From assembly GCF_006459125.1 (NCBI RefSeq), contig NZ_CP041070.1, forward strand, positions 1,488,001 through 1,552,000: DNA of 64,000 nucleotides, given 5' to 3'. A model generated the notes under the pieces. It made no database searches and had not been told where the DNA came from. It was given only the letters and a program-made list of their open reading frames with translations. How positions within the stretch are numbered: the stretch's first letter is position 1; every line of letters starts with the position of its first letter. Below are positions 19,316 through 28,154 of the stretch, one piece after another. The position numbers were made by a program, and so were the translations under genes. The stretch comes from Halarcobacter anaerophilus. GTDB taxonomy: Bacteria; Campylobacterota; Campylobacteria; Campylobacterales; Arcobacteraceae.

Positions 19316-19326
19316 CGTTGACGAAA
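19313..19326. promoter_or_regulatory. Dispersed palindrome site 1 (candidate parS)
   Basis: TTTCGTTGACGAAA, intergenic, directly after the terminator stem at the left end of the prophage. It belongs to a set of eight matches to TTTCGYYRRCGAAA. Confidence 0.6.
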
Positions 19327-19345
19327 AATAAAAGTCAATTTATAT

Positions 19346-19423
19346 GAGTACCTATTTAGATAAATAATTATTCCTTTGTATGATAATTACATCTTGTTCC
19401 TCCTTAAAACTAAATAGGTGCTC
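19346..19423. repeat. Inverted repeat upstream of the left-end variable gene
   Basis: Arms GAGTACCTATTTAG (19346-19359) and CTAAATAGGTGCTC (19410-19423) match at 13 of 14 positions across a 50-bp AT-rich spacer. It lies 40 bp before the 19464 start. It could be a regulator site or an integrase arm-type site; neither is shown. Confidence 0.5.
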
Positions 19424-19463
19424 TTATAAGTTGATTTAAAAACAACAACTAAAAGGAAATAAG

Positions 19464-20657
19464 ATGACAAAATTAAATATAAAAATGAGAGATACTGAAG
19501 TTTCAGTAGAAACTGATTTTGGTGCAAATGATATTGTAAAACTTATTACTGGGATAGAACAATCAAAAAATATTATTCCAATAGTAACCTTAACTACTGA
19601 AATGACTAAACAAGAAGAAATTTATAGTATTGGTAAAGTTGGAACTAAAGGATTTGGTGTAGCTGCTATTGAAGATACTTATCTTCCAAAAGGATTTAAA
19701 AAGTTAAAAGGCCATGATGATATAGATAGCGATAACTATGGAAATGTTCTTGACAACAATGGCTCTCAATTAGTTTGGATTCCAAGATTTTATTTTAAAT
19801 GGACCAGTAAAAATAAATGTAAAATATCAGATTATCAAAAAGAAGGTTATGCTCTGCATGAAATGTTTTATGATGGTGGTATGCAATTAAGGGGAATATT
19901 TGTAGATAAGTATGAGTGCGGAAATATAGACGGCATATTTGCAAGCAAAGAAGGTATAGAACCTTGTTCTACAAGAGGAAATAATTCTATCACTGATTTA
20001 AAAAATAATCCTTCAGAAACATATGGTGGTCTATACAAAGCTGTAAAAACAAGAGGTCAGAACTACAATCTAACTACACTATTTACTTATAATGGCTTAT
20101 CTATGCTTATGTTTGCAAACAATAATAATTCTCTTGAAAAAATAAAATATCACAACAATCAAAAATGTGGCGTATTTTGGATAGATCCATACAGATATGA
20201 AGTTGCAAGTGGATTTATAAAACTAAATAACAATGATAGTATTTTCAAAGTTATTTCAAAAGATGTAAAAATCAAAGATTTCAAAGATGATAAAGATGCT
20301 TACAATCCAGACTTTTATGATGATATCGATTTAAGTGGTGTAGTTGATGGTGATGATTTTTGGGTTTTCTTGGATGATAAAGTACAGACATTTAGTATGG
20401 AAGATACTAAAAAGACTTGTTTAGGAATACCAAGAGCGGAAGCTTTAAGCAGTGAAAGTAATGATACCTATGCAAATGCTGGAATGTACAGATATCTAAG
20501 AGATGAAATGGCACCGATTGTTGGTACTTGGGGTGACTCGTCTGCTGCTGGTGCTTTTGCCATGAATCTGTACTATAGCCGTACTTACTCGTATTACTAT
20601 GTGGGTGGTCGAGCCTCTTTTAATGTTCCTATGTCGGGAACGAACGACAGTGAGTGA
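19464..20657 (+). CDS. Second DGR target protein, C-type-lectin/FGE-like, variable C-terminus
   Basis: The 397-residue protein is a paralogue of the tail-end target at 58999-60324: both share YGNV, PRFYFK/PKFYFK, VDKYxCGN, PCST, TYGGLY, AVKTRG and a C-terminal RYLRDEMA block. Its residues about 354-383 form the variable repeat, with AGAFAMN and VGGRAS framework and aromatic or Ser residues where the template has Asn. The fold is expected to be the C-type-lectin/formylglycine-enzyme type used by DGR targets. It lies at the left end of the prophage, 40 kb from the reverse transcriptase. It may be an alternative receptor-binding or host-surface protein. Confidence 0.82.
   Translation: MTKLNIKMRDTEVSVETDFGANDIVKLITGIEQSKNIIPIVTLTTEMTKQEEIYSIGKVGTKGFGVAAIEDTYLPKGFKKLKGHDDIDSDNYGNVLDNNGSQLVWIPRFYFKWTSKNKCKISDYQKEGYALHEMFYDGGMQLRGIFVDKYECGNIDGIFASKEGIEPCSTRGNNSITDLKNNPSETYGGLYKAVKTRGQNYNLTTLFTYNGLSMLMFANNNNSLEKIKYHNNQKCGVFWIDPYRYEVASGFIKLNNNDSIFKVISKDVKIKDFKDDKDAYNPDFYDDIDLSGVVDGDDFWVFLDDKVQTFSMEDTKKTCLGIPRAEALSSESNDTYANAGMYRYLRDEMAPIVGTWGDSSAAGAFAMNLYYSRTYSYYYVGGRASFNVPMSGTNDSE
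20523..20611 (+). repeat. DGR variable repeat 2 (VR2)
   Basis: Aligned without gaps to template 60808-60896 (89 bp). I count 13 mismatches: 12 at template adenines (for example AAC to TAC, AAT to TAT, AAT to GCT) and one T-to-G at 20540. Adenine-restricted change is the hallmark of mutagenic retrohoming. Confidence 0.9.
20641..20656 (+). promoter_or_regulatory. Conserved element after VR2 (candidate mutagenic-homing initiation signal)
   Basis: CGAACGACAGTGAGTG lies 29 bp after VR2 and recurs with one change 20 bp after VR1, but is absent after the template. Here it is coding; after VR1 it is past the stop codon, so its conservation is at DNA level. A short GTTCC/GGAAC hairpin precedes it. 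Confidence 0.6.
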
Positions 20658-20687
20658 AATACTATATAACATATAAAAGGAACTAAG

Positions 20688-21050
20688 ATGGGTAAAAATG
20701 AAAACCACTTTGATATAAGTGAATTGGATGCAAAAAGATTAGCAGTGAAAAATGCTGCTATTGATGAAGCTTTAGATTTAAGAAATTGTGATGATTTAAC
20801 AGCAGATGATTTTGACAATATAAATACAAAAGCAGTAAGAATTTTACAATATGCGATGTTAAACATAATGAAAGAGTGTAAGTACACTGGAAGCGAATCT
20901 ATTATTCAAGAGAGTGCAAGTGGAAACTTAACTTGTAGATATTCTTTTGTTTCTCTTATGGAAGCTGCATGCGAAGATTTAGATAAGGATTTAGCATGTT
21001 TAACACAATTGAAAAGAAGGAAACAACATGGAAATTATAGTTTATCATAA
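20688..21050 (+). CDS. Hypothetical phage protein of 120 residues
   Basis: Acidic, mostly helical protein with no recognised domain. An AAGGAAC site precedes the ATG and the 3' end overlaps the DHH gene by 23 bp, so it is translated with it. It is the first gene after the left variable protein. Confidence 0.65.
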   Translation: MGKNENHFDISELDAKRLAVKNAAIDEALDLRNCDDLTADDFDNINTKAVRILQYAMLNIMKECKYTGSESIIQESASGNLTCRYSFVSLMEAACEDLDKDLACLTQLKRRKQHGNYSLS

Positions 21051-21948
21051 AAATTGCATGGATGGTTTAGCAAGTGCTTTTATAGCAAAAGATGCTTTAT
21101 TAAAAAAGGCTATTGCACATGAAGAGGATATTTTAACAGTACCTTTACAATATGGAGATGAAGATAAGTTTTTTGAAGATTTGGCTGCATTAATAGAACA
21201 AAGAGAAAAAAAATTAAATGTCTATTTTGTTGATTTTTCATTTAAAAGAGACAATATGACAAAACTTTTAAATATATCTAGTATTGAAAAAGTTACTGTA
21301 ATAGATCATCATAAAACCGCATTTAGTGAATTATGTGATTTAAACTACGACTTTAAAAACTTTGAATTTATTTATGATGAATCAAAATCAGGTGCAGGGC
21401 TTTGTTATGATTACTTTGAATCAAATCTAAATAAAAAGATGTTTGCTTATATTGAAGATAGAGATTTATGGAATTGGAAACTATTAAACTCAAAAGAGAT
21501 AAATGCATATCTTCAAACTTTTATAGAACCAAACGATATTGATTCTTTTAATACAGAGTATGAAAATTTTGACTATAACTATTCACTAGATATAGGAAAA
21601 GCTTTAATCAAAAAACAAGAACAGCAAGTAAAAAGTAAAACTAAAAAAGTAAATACTATCAAAATACAACATGTTGAGTTCAACTATGTAAATGCAACTG
21701 AAAATATATCAGAGATTGGAAATGAAATTTGCAATAAATACCAAACCCCAGCTCTAGTATTTTTTGTAAATGACAAAAAAGAGTATGTTTGCTCTTTAAG
21801 GAGTTTAGATAATTTAGCTGATGTAAGTGAAGTTGCTAAGTCTTTTGGTGGTGGAGGTCATAGAAATGCAGCAGGATTTACACTAAGCAAAGAAGAGTTT
21901 TATACTTTATTTTATAGTGGGTACAAGAATATCCCTAGAAAAACTTAA
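21028..21948 (+). CDS. DHH-family phosphoesterase
   Basis: The 306-residue protein has the DHH superfamily motifs: HKNCMDGLASA (motif I with Asp), VDFSFKRD (II), VIDHHKTA (III) and EDRDLW, plus a DHHA1 tail with GGGGHRNAAGF. Relatives degrade nanoRNA, cyclic dinucleotides or nucleotides. In a phage early region it may recycle short oligonucleotides or remove a signalling dinucleotide; the substrate is not readable. Confidence 0.85.
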   Translation: MEIIVYHKNCMDGLASAFIAKDALLKKAIAHEEDILTVPLQYGDEDKFFEDLAALIEQREKKLNVYFVDFSFKRDNMTKLLNISSIEKVTVIDHHKTAFSELCDLNYDFKNFEFIYDESKSGAGLCYDYFESNLNKKMFAYIEDRDLWNWKLLNSKEINAYLQTFIEPNDIDSFNTEYENFDYNYSLDIGKALIKKQEQQVKSKTKKVNTIKIQHVEFNYVNATENISEIGNEICNKYQTPALVFFVNDKKEYVCSLRSLDNLADVSEVAKSFGGGGHRNAAGFTLSKEEFYTLFYSGYKNIPRKT

Positions 21949-22025
21949 AATCTTAGAAAGGCAACATGATTAATTTTAGGTATCTATTATGCAGTAGATA
22001 AATTTTTAATTGATAAGGATCAATA

Positions 22026-22085
22026 ATGTCAAATAATGAAGAAATAAAATTAACCCTTAAGAATCTGTTCTTTGAGGGGGGGTAA
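22026..22085 (+). CDS. Possible 19-residue leader-type ORF
   Basis: ATG with an AAGGATC site upstream, 19 codons, ending just 2 bp before the next small ORF. It is too short to judge from composition, and could be a leader peptide or chance. Confidence 0.25.
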   Translation: MSNNEEIKLTLKNLFFEGG

Positions 22086-22087
22086 CT

Positions 22088-22210
22088 ATGAGTAAAGAGT
22101 CATTTATACAAATACTACAACATGCTTTAGATAAAGATTTTGTGACAGTTTCAAAGAAGAAAGGTAGATTTATAGTATCTGAGAAAAAGAAAGATAGGGA
22201 AACAAAATGA
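22088..22210 (+). CDS. Small basic phage protein of 40 residues
   Basis: Its ATG is preceded by a long G-run, and its stop overlaps the dUTPase start as ATGA. Lys-rich, with no recognised family. The coupling supports a real gene. Confidence 0.5.
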   Translation: MSKESFIQILQHALDKDFVTVSKKKGRFIVSEKKKDRETK

Positions 22211-22866
22211 TTTTTAAACAAATGGTAGAACTACAAAATGAATTTAATAAAAGAGTACATCCCCAATGGCAAGAACAAAACTACAACTGGATGAGTGCAA
22301 TTATTGTAGAGAGTGGAGAACTTCTTGAAAGTCTTGGCTATAAGTGGTGGAAACATCAAGAACCAGATATGAATAATGTAAAAGTAGAAGCTATTGATTT
22401 ACTTCACTTTTTAATATCTTATCAAATTGAAGTTAATTATCAGCATCCTAAGATTAAAGATTTTAATGAAGCAATAAAATTAACAATTGATAGATTTGAA
22501 AGATGCTTTACAGAGGAAGAGGAAGACAATATTAAAGATGAATCTATTGAAATGCTTGTTAAATCTTTAATCGTATTTTGGGGTTTTGGCAAATTCAATG
22601 CTATGAAAGCAATTTTCAATAGACTAAATATGTCAAATGAAGATATCTACTTAGCATATGTTATTAAAAACTGCCTAAATGAATTTAGACAAAAACATGG
22701 ATATAAAGAGGGAACTTATATAAAAAATTGGAATGGAAAAGAAGACAATAAAGTTGCATATGAGATAGCGGATGAATGGGGTGCAGAAGATTTAACATAT
22801 GAACAATTATATATTGATCTTGAAGCAGCTTATGAAGAAGTAGAAAAGAAGCATAAAATATCATGA
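22207..22866 (+). CDS. Dimeric dUTPase (all-alpha NTP pyrophosphohydrolase)
   Basis: Hydrolyses dUTP to dUMP and PPi, keeping uracil out of phage DNA and feeding dTMP synthesis. Conserved acidic helices IVESGELLESLG and VEAIDLLHF carry the metal-binding Glu and Asp of the MazG/dUTPase-2 superfamily. The 219-residue length fits dimeric dUTPase. It is coupled to its neighbours on both sides by ATGA overlaps. Confidence 0.82.
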   Translation: MIFKQMVELQNEFNKRVHPQWQEQNYNWMSAIIVESGELLESLGYKWWKHQEPDMNNVKVEAIDLLHFLISYQIEVNYQHPKIKDFNEAIKLTIDRFERCFTEEEEDNIKDESIEMLVKSLIVFWGFGKFNAMKAIFNRLNMSNEDIYLAYVIKNCLNEFRQKHGYKEGTYIKNWNGKEDNKVAYEIADEWGAEDLTYEQLYIDLEAAYEEVEKKHKIS

Positions 22867-24404
22867 GTAAAACACCATACCAATTTAAACTAGACTTTGA
22901 CAAAGAACTTATTGTCAATTTATTTGCAGGAGGTGGTGGAACTTCTTGTGGTATAGAAATGGCTTTAGGTGTGAGTCCTGATATTGCTATTAACCATGAC
23001 CCTGAAGCAATTGCACTACACCAGGAGAACCATCCAAAAACATTACACTTTATAAATGATGTATTTGAGATAAACCCTGCAACTGTTGCAATAGGGAGAA
23101 GAATAGGTTTATTATGGTTAAGCCCAGATTGTAAACACTTTTCAAAAGCAAAAGGTGGAAAACCTAAGAGTAAAAAAATACGTTCTCTTGCATGGGTCGG
23201 TATTAAATGGGCAAAAGCTAAAAGACCAAGAGTTGTTATCCTTGAAAACGTTGAGGAGTTTAAAGATTGGGGTCCTATATGTAAAGAGGGAAAACCAATA
23301 GAACATAAAAAAGGTCAAACATTTAAAAAATTTGTTAGAGAGTTTAATCGGCTAGGATATAAAGTAGAATGGAAAGAGTTAAGAGCGTGTGATTATGGAG
23401 CACCTACGATTAGAAAAAGATTTTTTATGATTGCAAGATGTGACGGTGAAGAGATTGTTTGGCCGAAACCTACACATGGAGAAGGCAAAAACCTAAAACC
23501 ATATAGAACAGCAGCAGAGATTATTGACTGGTCTATTCCTTCATACTCAATATTTATGGATAAAGAAGAAGCTAAAAAATATGGAGTTAGACGTCCCCTT
23601 AGTAAAAATACAATGGATAGAATAGGAAAGGGATTTAAAAAATTTGTTCTTGATTCACCGGAGCCTTTTATCGTAAAAAATATGAATAGTAATGTTCCTA
23701 GACCTATAAGTTCACCATTATCTACGATACTAACAGGCAATCATCATTATTTAGCAGTCCCTTATATAGGGAAGGCATATTCTACAAAGAATAATACAGA
23801 TGTTCACCCCGGACATTCTATTCAAGATCCAATTCACACGATCACCGTAAGAAATAATCTTTCACTTATAACACCTTTTATTTCTCAACTTAATAAAAGT
23901 TCTATTGGTTGCAAAATTAACAAACCTATTACAACGATTACGGGAGTAAATAAACACTGTATAGTTGCTCCATTTATAGCAAAACACTACACAGGAGCTA
24001 CAGGCTTTAAAGTAGATGAACCTATGCACACAATCACTACACAAGATCATCATAGTGTTATAGTTGCTTTTATTCATAAATATTACGGTGTTGAAGAACG
24101 ACAAAAAATGACAGATCCCTTGCATACTATTACCACAAAAGATAGATTTGGATTAGTTGAGATTAAAGGAGTTGAATATCAGGTTATGGATATAGGATTT
24201 AGAATGTTAACTCCAAGAGAGCTTTATAGAGGACAAGGTTTCCCGGATAGTTATAAAATCAATTTTTTAAAATCAGACGGTAAACCTCTTCCTAAATCTG
24301 CACAAGTTAGAATGTGTGGAAATAGTGTTCCTCCACCACTTGCAAAGGCTTTAGTTGAAGCAAATTATAAAGTCAAAGTTTTAGAAAAAGTGAAAGTTGC
24401 GTAA
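22863..24404 (+). CDS. DNA (cytosine-5) methyltransferase
   Basis: Modifies cytosine C5 in phage DNA, probably against host restriction. SAM motif FAGGGGTSCG, catalytic loop SPDCKHFSKAKGG (PDC in place of the usual PPC), LENVEEF, the RACDYGAPTIRKRFF block, and C-terminal RELYRGQGFP and CGNSVPPPLA are all present. The middle (about residues 275-435) holds about five short repeats of the TIT/TIL type where the target-recognition domain lies. The 513-residue length is long for the family because of these repeats. Confidence 0.92.
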   Translation: MSKTPYQFKLDFDKELIVNLFAGGGGTSCGIEMALGVSPDIAINHDPEAIALHQENHPKTLHFINDVFEINPATVAIGRRIGLLWLSPDCKHFSKAKGGKPKSKKIRSLAWVGIKWAKAKRPRVVILENVEEFKDWGPICKEGKPIEHKKGQTFKKFVREFNRLGYKVEWKELRACDYGAPTIRKRFFMIARCDGEEIVWPKPTHGEGKNLKPYRTAAEIIDWSIPSYSIFMDKEEAKKYGVRRPLSKNTMDRIGKGFKKFVLDSPEPFIVKNMNSNVPRPISSPLSTILTGNHHYLAVPYIGKAYSTKNNTDVHPGHSIQDPIHTITVRNNLSLITPFISQLNKSSIGCKINKPITTITGVNKHCIVAPFIAKHYTGATGFKVDEPMHTITTQDHHSVIVAFIHKYYGVEERQKMTDPLHTITTKDRFGLVEIKGVEYQVMDIGFRMLTPRELYRGQGFPDSYKINFLKSDGKPLPKSAQVRMCGNSVPPPLAKALVEANYKVKVLEKVKVA

Positions 24405-24423
24405 ATATGAAAGGAGAAAGCAA

Positions 24424-24903
24424 ATGAGAGACATTAAGTTTAGATCATGGGATAAAAGTACAAAAAATATGAGTAGACCTTATAATATTGGGAGACAACC
24501 AGTATTTGATAGTACATATAATGGTGAACCATGTACTTGCACGATAAGACCTTCTCAATGGCTAGGATTTGATAGTTCATCAGAAAATGAAAGACAAATA
24601 GCAATGCAATACACTGGACAAATAGATAAAAATAGGAAAGAAGTTTATGAAGGCGATATCTTACACTGCTGGGGAGAAGATGATAGTTATATAGATGATA
24701 ATGACAATGAAATTTTTAACAAACAAATTGGTGTAGTTAAATGGGGAGGTAATGAATATCCTGCGTTTGATATTTATACCAAAGTACATGACCAATATAT
24801 TGATAGTTTATCTGATGATTATAATTCTTTTGCCGATGGTTATTATCACTATGAAGTAATTGGAAATATCTACGAAAATCCTGAATTATTAGAAGGAAAC
24901 TAA
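24424..24903 (+). CDS. YopX-family phage protein
   Basis: Begins MRDIKFRSWDK and has MQYTGQIDKNRKEVYEGDIL and GVVKWG, the signature of YopX proteins found in phages. The start at 24424 is chosen because of the AAGGAG site 8 bp upstream; the reading frame extends further to 24397 without a good site. Function unknown in the family. Confidence 0.85.
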   Translation: MRDIKFRSWDKSTKNMSRPYNIGRQPVFDSTYNGEPCTCTIRPSQWLGFDSSSENERQIAMQYTGQIDKNRKEVYEGDILHCWGEDDSYIDDNDNEIFNKQIGVVKWGGNEYPAFDIYTKVHDQYIDSLSDDYNSFADGYYHYEVIGNIYENPELLEGN

Positions 24904-24904
24904 T

Positions 24905-25039
24905 ATGACACCAATAACAGTAAAACAAGCAAAAGAAAGAGTATGTCCATTTATGAGCCTACCTCCAGACTTTGTAAATGGTGATGAACTAGCCGATGAA
25001 GACAAAGAGGGTTTATGTATGAGGATAGTTAGAAGATGA
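24905..25039 (+). CDS. Small phage protein of 44 residues
   Basis: Starts 2 bp after the YopX stop and its stop overlaps the next ATG as ATGA. It has two separated Cys and an acidic centre. No family recognised; gene overlap supports it. Confidence 0.55.
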   Translation: MTPITVKQAKERVCPFMSLPPDFVNGDELADEDKEGLCMRIVRR

Positions 25040-25542
25040 CCCTCCTAGACAATAGAAAGCTAAAGTTTATATGTGTATGTGCATATCTACACAATGAAAT
25101 ACTTATACTAGAAAGAGCAGAGAGAGAAAACACTGGTATAAAAGTTCTTGATGATAAAGATGAGTTTCTAAAAAACACTATTATGTCTATAAAAAGTATC
25201 ATAGAAGAAAATAGATTTACATATGAGGATATAAAAATATTATATAAATTCTTTCCACAGGTAAAAAGATTTTATGACTTAATTGGAAAGACAATTAGCA
25301 ATCATATCAAGATAGGTGCCGAATGGCTTCCAGGTCTTGTCATTTTATCAGTTTTACAAGAGTTTACTCTAAGAGGATATAAACACTTTGAATATATCCC
25401 TTTTACAGATGCAATTGACAAGTTCATAGTAGAAAAGAAAATCAACAGCAGCAGATATCTAAAAATAGCTGGTGATATTTATGAGTCAGTTGTCAGTTAT
25501 GAGTACAAACGACCCAAAAAGAATAAAAGGAAAAAAAGATGA
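25036..25542 (+). CDS. Hypothetical phage protein of 168 residues
   Basis: Largely helical with a basic tail (RPKKNKRKKR). No known motif. It overlaps the genes on both sides by 4 bp and sits between YopX and the primase, so a role in early DNA metabolism is plausible but unproven. Confidence 0.65.
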   Translation: MTLLDNRKLKFICVCAYLHNEILILERAERENTGIKVLDDKDEFLKNTIMSIKSIIEENRFTYEDIKILYKFFPQVKRFYDLIGKTISNHIKIGAEWLPGLVILSVLQEFTLRGYKHFEYIPFTDAIDKFIVEKKINSSRYLKIAGDIYESVVSYEYKRPKKNKRKKR

Positions 25543-25733
25543 TATCAAGTATTACAGCGATGGGTTTATTTTATAAACATGAGATACAAATCCCAAAGAT
25601 GCCTAAAGAGTTTGTTTGTGAGAGATTGGGTTTAGAAATGACAGAGAAAAACATCAAAGATTTTTCTAAAGATCACAATGTAACTTATACATTAGACTAT
25701 ATAAATAAAACGGTAGTTTTTGAAGATAGATAA
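25539..25733 (+). CDS. Hypothetical phage protein of 64 residues
   Basis: Short protein directly upstream of the primase (next ATG follows immediately) and overlapping the previous gene by 4 bp. No family recognised. Confidence 0.55.
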   Translation: MISSITAMGLFYKHEIQIPKMPKEFVCERLGLEMTEKNIKDFSKDHNVTYTLDYINKTVVFEDR

Positions 25734-27338
25734 ATGATTACAAAAAGTTCGTTAGATGCATTAAAAGACCAAATAGATATTATAGATGTTATTAGCAATT
25801 CAATAGAGATTAGAAAAGCCGGAGCAAACTTCAAAGCTTGCTGCCCTTTTCATGGAGAAGATACTCCCTCTTTTGTAATTTCGCCAACGAAACAAATATA
25901 TCACTGTTTTGGTTGTGGAGTCGGTGGAGATGCTATCAAGTTTGTACAAGAGTATGATAAGTTAAACTTTCAAGAAGCTGTAGAAAAAATAGCAGATGAT
26001 ATGAACTTCACTCTTGAATATGAGTCAAATACTACCCATACAGACTATAAAGCCACTATGGAAACTATCAATAGCTTTTATGAAGCCAATTTAGTTGATA
26101 AAAAACTTCAGTATTTACTTGACAGAGGAATCACAAAAGAGAGTATAAAAACTTTTGAGATAGGTTATGCCCCAAGAAGTGATGTACAGGTCCAGCTGCT
26201 AAAAGATAATTATCTAAATCTAAATGATGCAATAGAAGCTGGTGTTCTAGCTCAAGACAAAGAAAACATTTATGCAAGACTAAGAGAGAGAATTACATTC
26301 CCTATAAGAAACCATGCAAATAAGCTTATAGGTTTTGGTGGAAGAACTTTAAGACAGTCAGAAGGAATAGCAAAGTATCTAAACTCACCAGATACAAAGC
26401 TTTTTAACAAAAGTAGAAACCTATATGGATTTAATCTAGCAAAAGAGCATATCTACAAAAAAGGCACTATGGTAGTAACAGAGGGATATCTTGATGTAGT
26501 TATGATGCATCAAGCAAATATCAAAACAGCAGTTGCCACTATGGGAACAGCACTAACTCAACAACACATCCCAATAATCAAAAAGTGTAATTGCAGAGTT
26601 TTACTATGCTACGATGGAGACAATGCAGGAAAAACAGCAGCCCACAGAGCAGCAGTGTTACTAAGCCAACATGAAGTTGACGGCGGTGTTATAATCTTTG
26701 AGGACAACCTTGACCCGGCAGATATGGTAAAAGATGGAAAGATAGAACAACTATACGAAATGCTTAAAAACCCTATGCCACTTATAGAGTATGTTTTAAG
26801 ACATATTATAAAAGACTATGATTTAGATAACCCACACAATAAAAACCAAGCTCTAAGTGCATGTATAAGTTATCTTAAAACTATAAATCTTCTAGTTGCA
26901 GAAGAGTACAAAGGTGTACTTTCAAAGCTTTTAAATATAGCATCTCATCATATAACACTGGGCCAAACAACAATAAAAAAAGACTTTACAATACAAAGTT
27001 CAAAAACTGTAAGCAAAGCAGATGAGAAGTTTTTTAAAACAATTATTGAAAAACCTGATTACTTAGATCTATTGTTTGGTAACTTGGATTATGAAGTATA
27101 TGAAAACAACACTGTATTTGAAGATATATTATCTGGTAAAAATAATAGTGATGCTATAAGACCTCTTCTTATTAGAGACGATATCGTTATTTATAACAAA
27201 GAAGATTTCATAAGAGCATGTAAGTTAAAACAAAAAAGTTATCTATCTGAAAAACTAAAACAATTATCTACAAGCTTAGATGATGATGTGTTTGAACAGA
27301 TGGACAAAGTACAAAAAAGATTGAATGAGATTGGATAA
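25734..27338 (+). CDS. DnaG-type DNA primase
   Basis: Makes RNA primers for phage replication. The N-terminal zinc ribbon is C37-x2-H40 ... C58-x2-C61 (CPFHGEDTPSF, YHCFGCG). The RNA-polymerase core has GFGGR, and the TOPRIM catalytic residues are in TEGYLDVVM and CYDGDNAGKTA. The 534-residue length is close to bacterial DnaG. No helicase domain is fused; the helicase is separate at 44962-46227. A palindrome site lies in its zinc-domain coding region. Confidence 0.92.
   Translation: MITKSSLDALKDQIDIIDVISNSIEIRKAGANFKACCPFHGEDTPSFVISPTKQIYHCFGCGVGGDAIKFVQEYDKLNFQEAVEKIADDMNFTLEYESNTTHTDYKATMETINSFYEANLVDKKLQYLLDRGITKESIKTFEIGYAPRSDVQVQLLKDNYLNLNDAIEAGVLAQDKENIYARLRERITFPIRNHANKLIGFGGRTLRQSEGIAKYLNSPDTKLFNKSRNLYGFNLAKEHIYKKGTMVVTEGYLDVVMMHQANIKTAVATMGTALTQQHIPIIKKCNCRVLLCYDGDNAGKTAAHRAAVLLSQHEVDGGVIIFEDNLDPADMVKDGKIEQLYEMLKNPMPLIEYVLRHIIKDYDLDNPHNKNQALSACISYLKTINLLVAEEYKGVLSKLLNIASHHITLGQTTIKKDFTIQSSKTVSKADEKFFKTIIEKPDYLDLLFGNLDYEVYENNTVFEDILSGKNNSDAIRPLLIRDDIVIYNKEDFIRACKLKQKSYLSEKLKQLSTSLDDDVFEQMDKVQKRLNEIG
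25879..25892. promoter_or_regulatory. Dispersed palindrome site 2 (candidate parS)
   Basis: TTTCGCCAACGAAA inside the primase gene, read in frame as tcg-cca-acg, a different frame from most other coding sites. Confidence 0.55.
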
Positions 27339-27354
27339 TTAAAAAAGGATTAAT

Positions 27355-27642
27355 ATGACAAAAAAAATGATTACTTCAAAAAAACCTTATCCTTTAAGAA
27401 AAGAGGTTGTAGAAGATTTATCAACTTTAGATGATGGTATTCATCAAATGTGGGATGAACAAGATAGGCTTTATCAAGGTATTGTAAAAGATAAAAAAGT
27501 CTTATTTTTTGTTACTCCTTTAGGAGTAGTTTATCAAGATAATGGTTTTACTAAAGATTTAGAACAAGAGTTTAAAGAGGTTGGAGGTTTAAGTTCTCCT
27601 GATGATTTTAAAACTATTGCAAAATTTAACAAGTGGATATAA
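27355..27642 (+). CDS. Hypothetical phage protein of 95 residues
   Basis: AAAGGAT precedes the ATG. The residues suggest a small beta-rich fold (QGIVKDKKVLFFVTPLGVVYQD). No family recognised. Confidence 0.6.
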   Translation: MTKKMITSKKPYPLRKEVVEDLSTLDDGIHQMWDEQDRLYQGIVKDKKVLFFVTPLGVVYQDNGFTKDLEQEFKEVGGLSSPDDFKTIAKFNKWI

Positions 27643-27663
27643 AAATATACAAATATAAAGGAT

Positions 27664-28131
27664 ATGACTATGGTAGCACACTTAAGAAAGTCTTGTTTAA
27701 ATGCACAATTTGAAGTTATAAAAAAGCGATTGACAGAAAAGTATTCTTACTATAATACTAAAGAAAAATTAATCGAATATTATCCTGATAGTGTTGGTTT
27801 TTTTCCTCAAGATGTAAAACAAGTTGCATATAAAAGCAATGCAAAATTTCCTATTAAACAAGCTTCAAAAAAAGGTGATTTAATTCAAATTTGGAAAGCT
27901 GGTGAAGTAGCTAGATATGCTTTTCCTATTAAAATAGTTGAAAGTATGATAGACCAAATTTTAGAAAATGACAAAGATGGATATTGTATTGTAGATGGTA
28001 GTGACAATATCATATCAAAACCTTTTGATACACAAGAAGAAGCTCAAATAGAATTATTGAAAAATGATAGATATTTGAATGGTGGTGGATATGGTATTTT
28101 CTTTTTTAAAAAAGAAAATACATCAGCATAA
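27664..28131 (+). CDS. Hypothetical phage protein of 155 residues
   Basis: No known domain. An AAAGGA site precedes the ATG at 27664; a second in-frame ATG lies two codons on. It lies in a run of five small unknown genes between the primase and the first late promoter-like element. Confidence 0.6.
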   Translation: MTMVAHLRKSCLNAQFEVIKKRLTEKYSYYNTKEKLIEYYPDSVGFFPQDVKQVAYKSNAKFPIKQASKKGDLIQIWKAGEVARYAFPIKIVESMIDQILENDKDGYCIVDGSDNIISKPFDTQEEAQIELLKNDRYLNGGGYGIFFFKKENTSA

Positions 28132-28154
28132 ATTTTATGCAATAAGGAGCTTTA

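Noticed and set aside
19070-19321. 83-residue ORF starting inside the tRNA fragment
   Set aside because: Needs a TTG inside the tRNA remnant, has no recognised motif, and runs through the terminator stem. Probably chance in attachment-site DNA.
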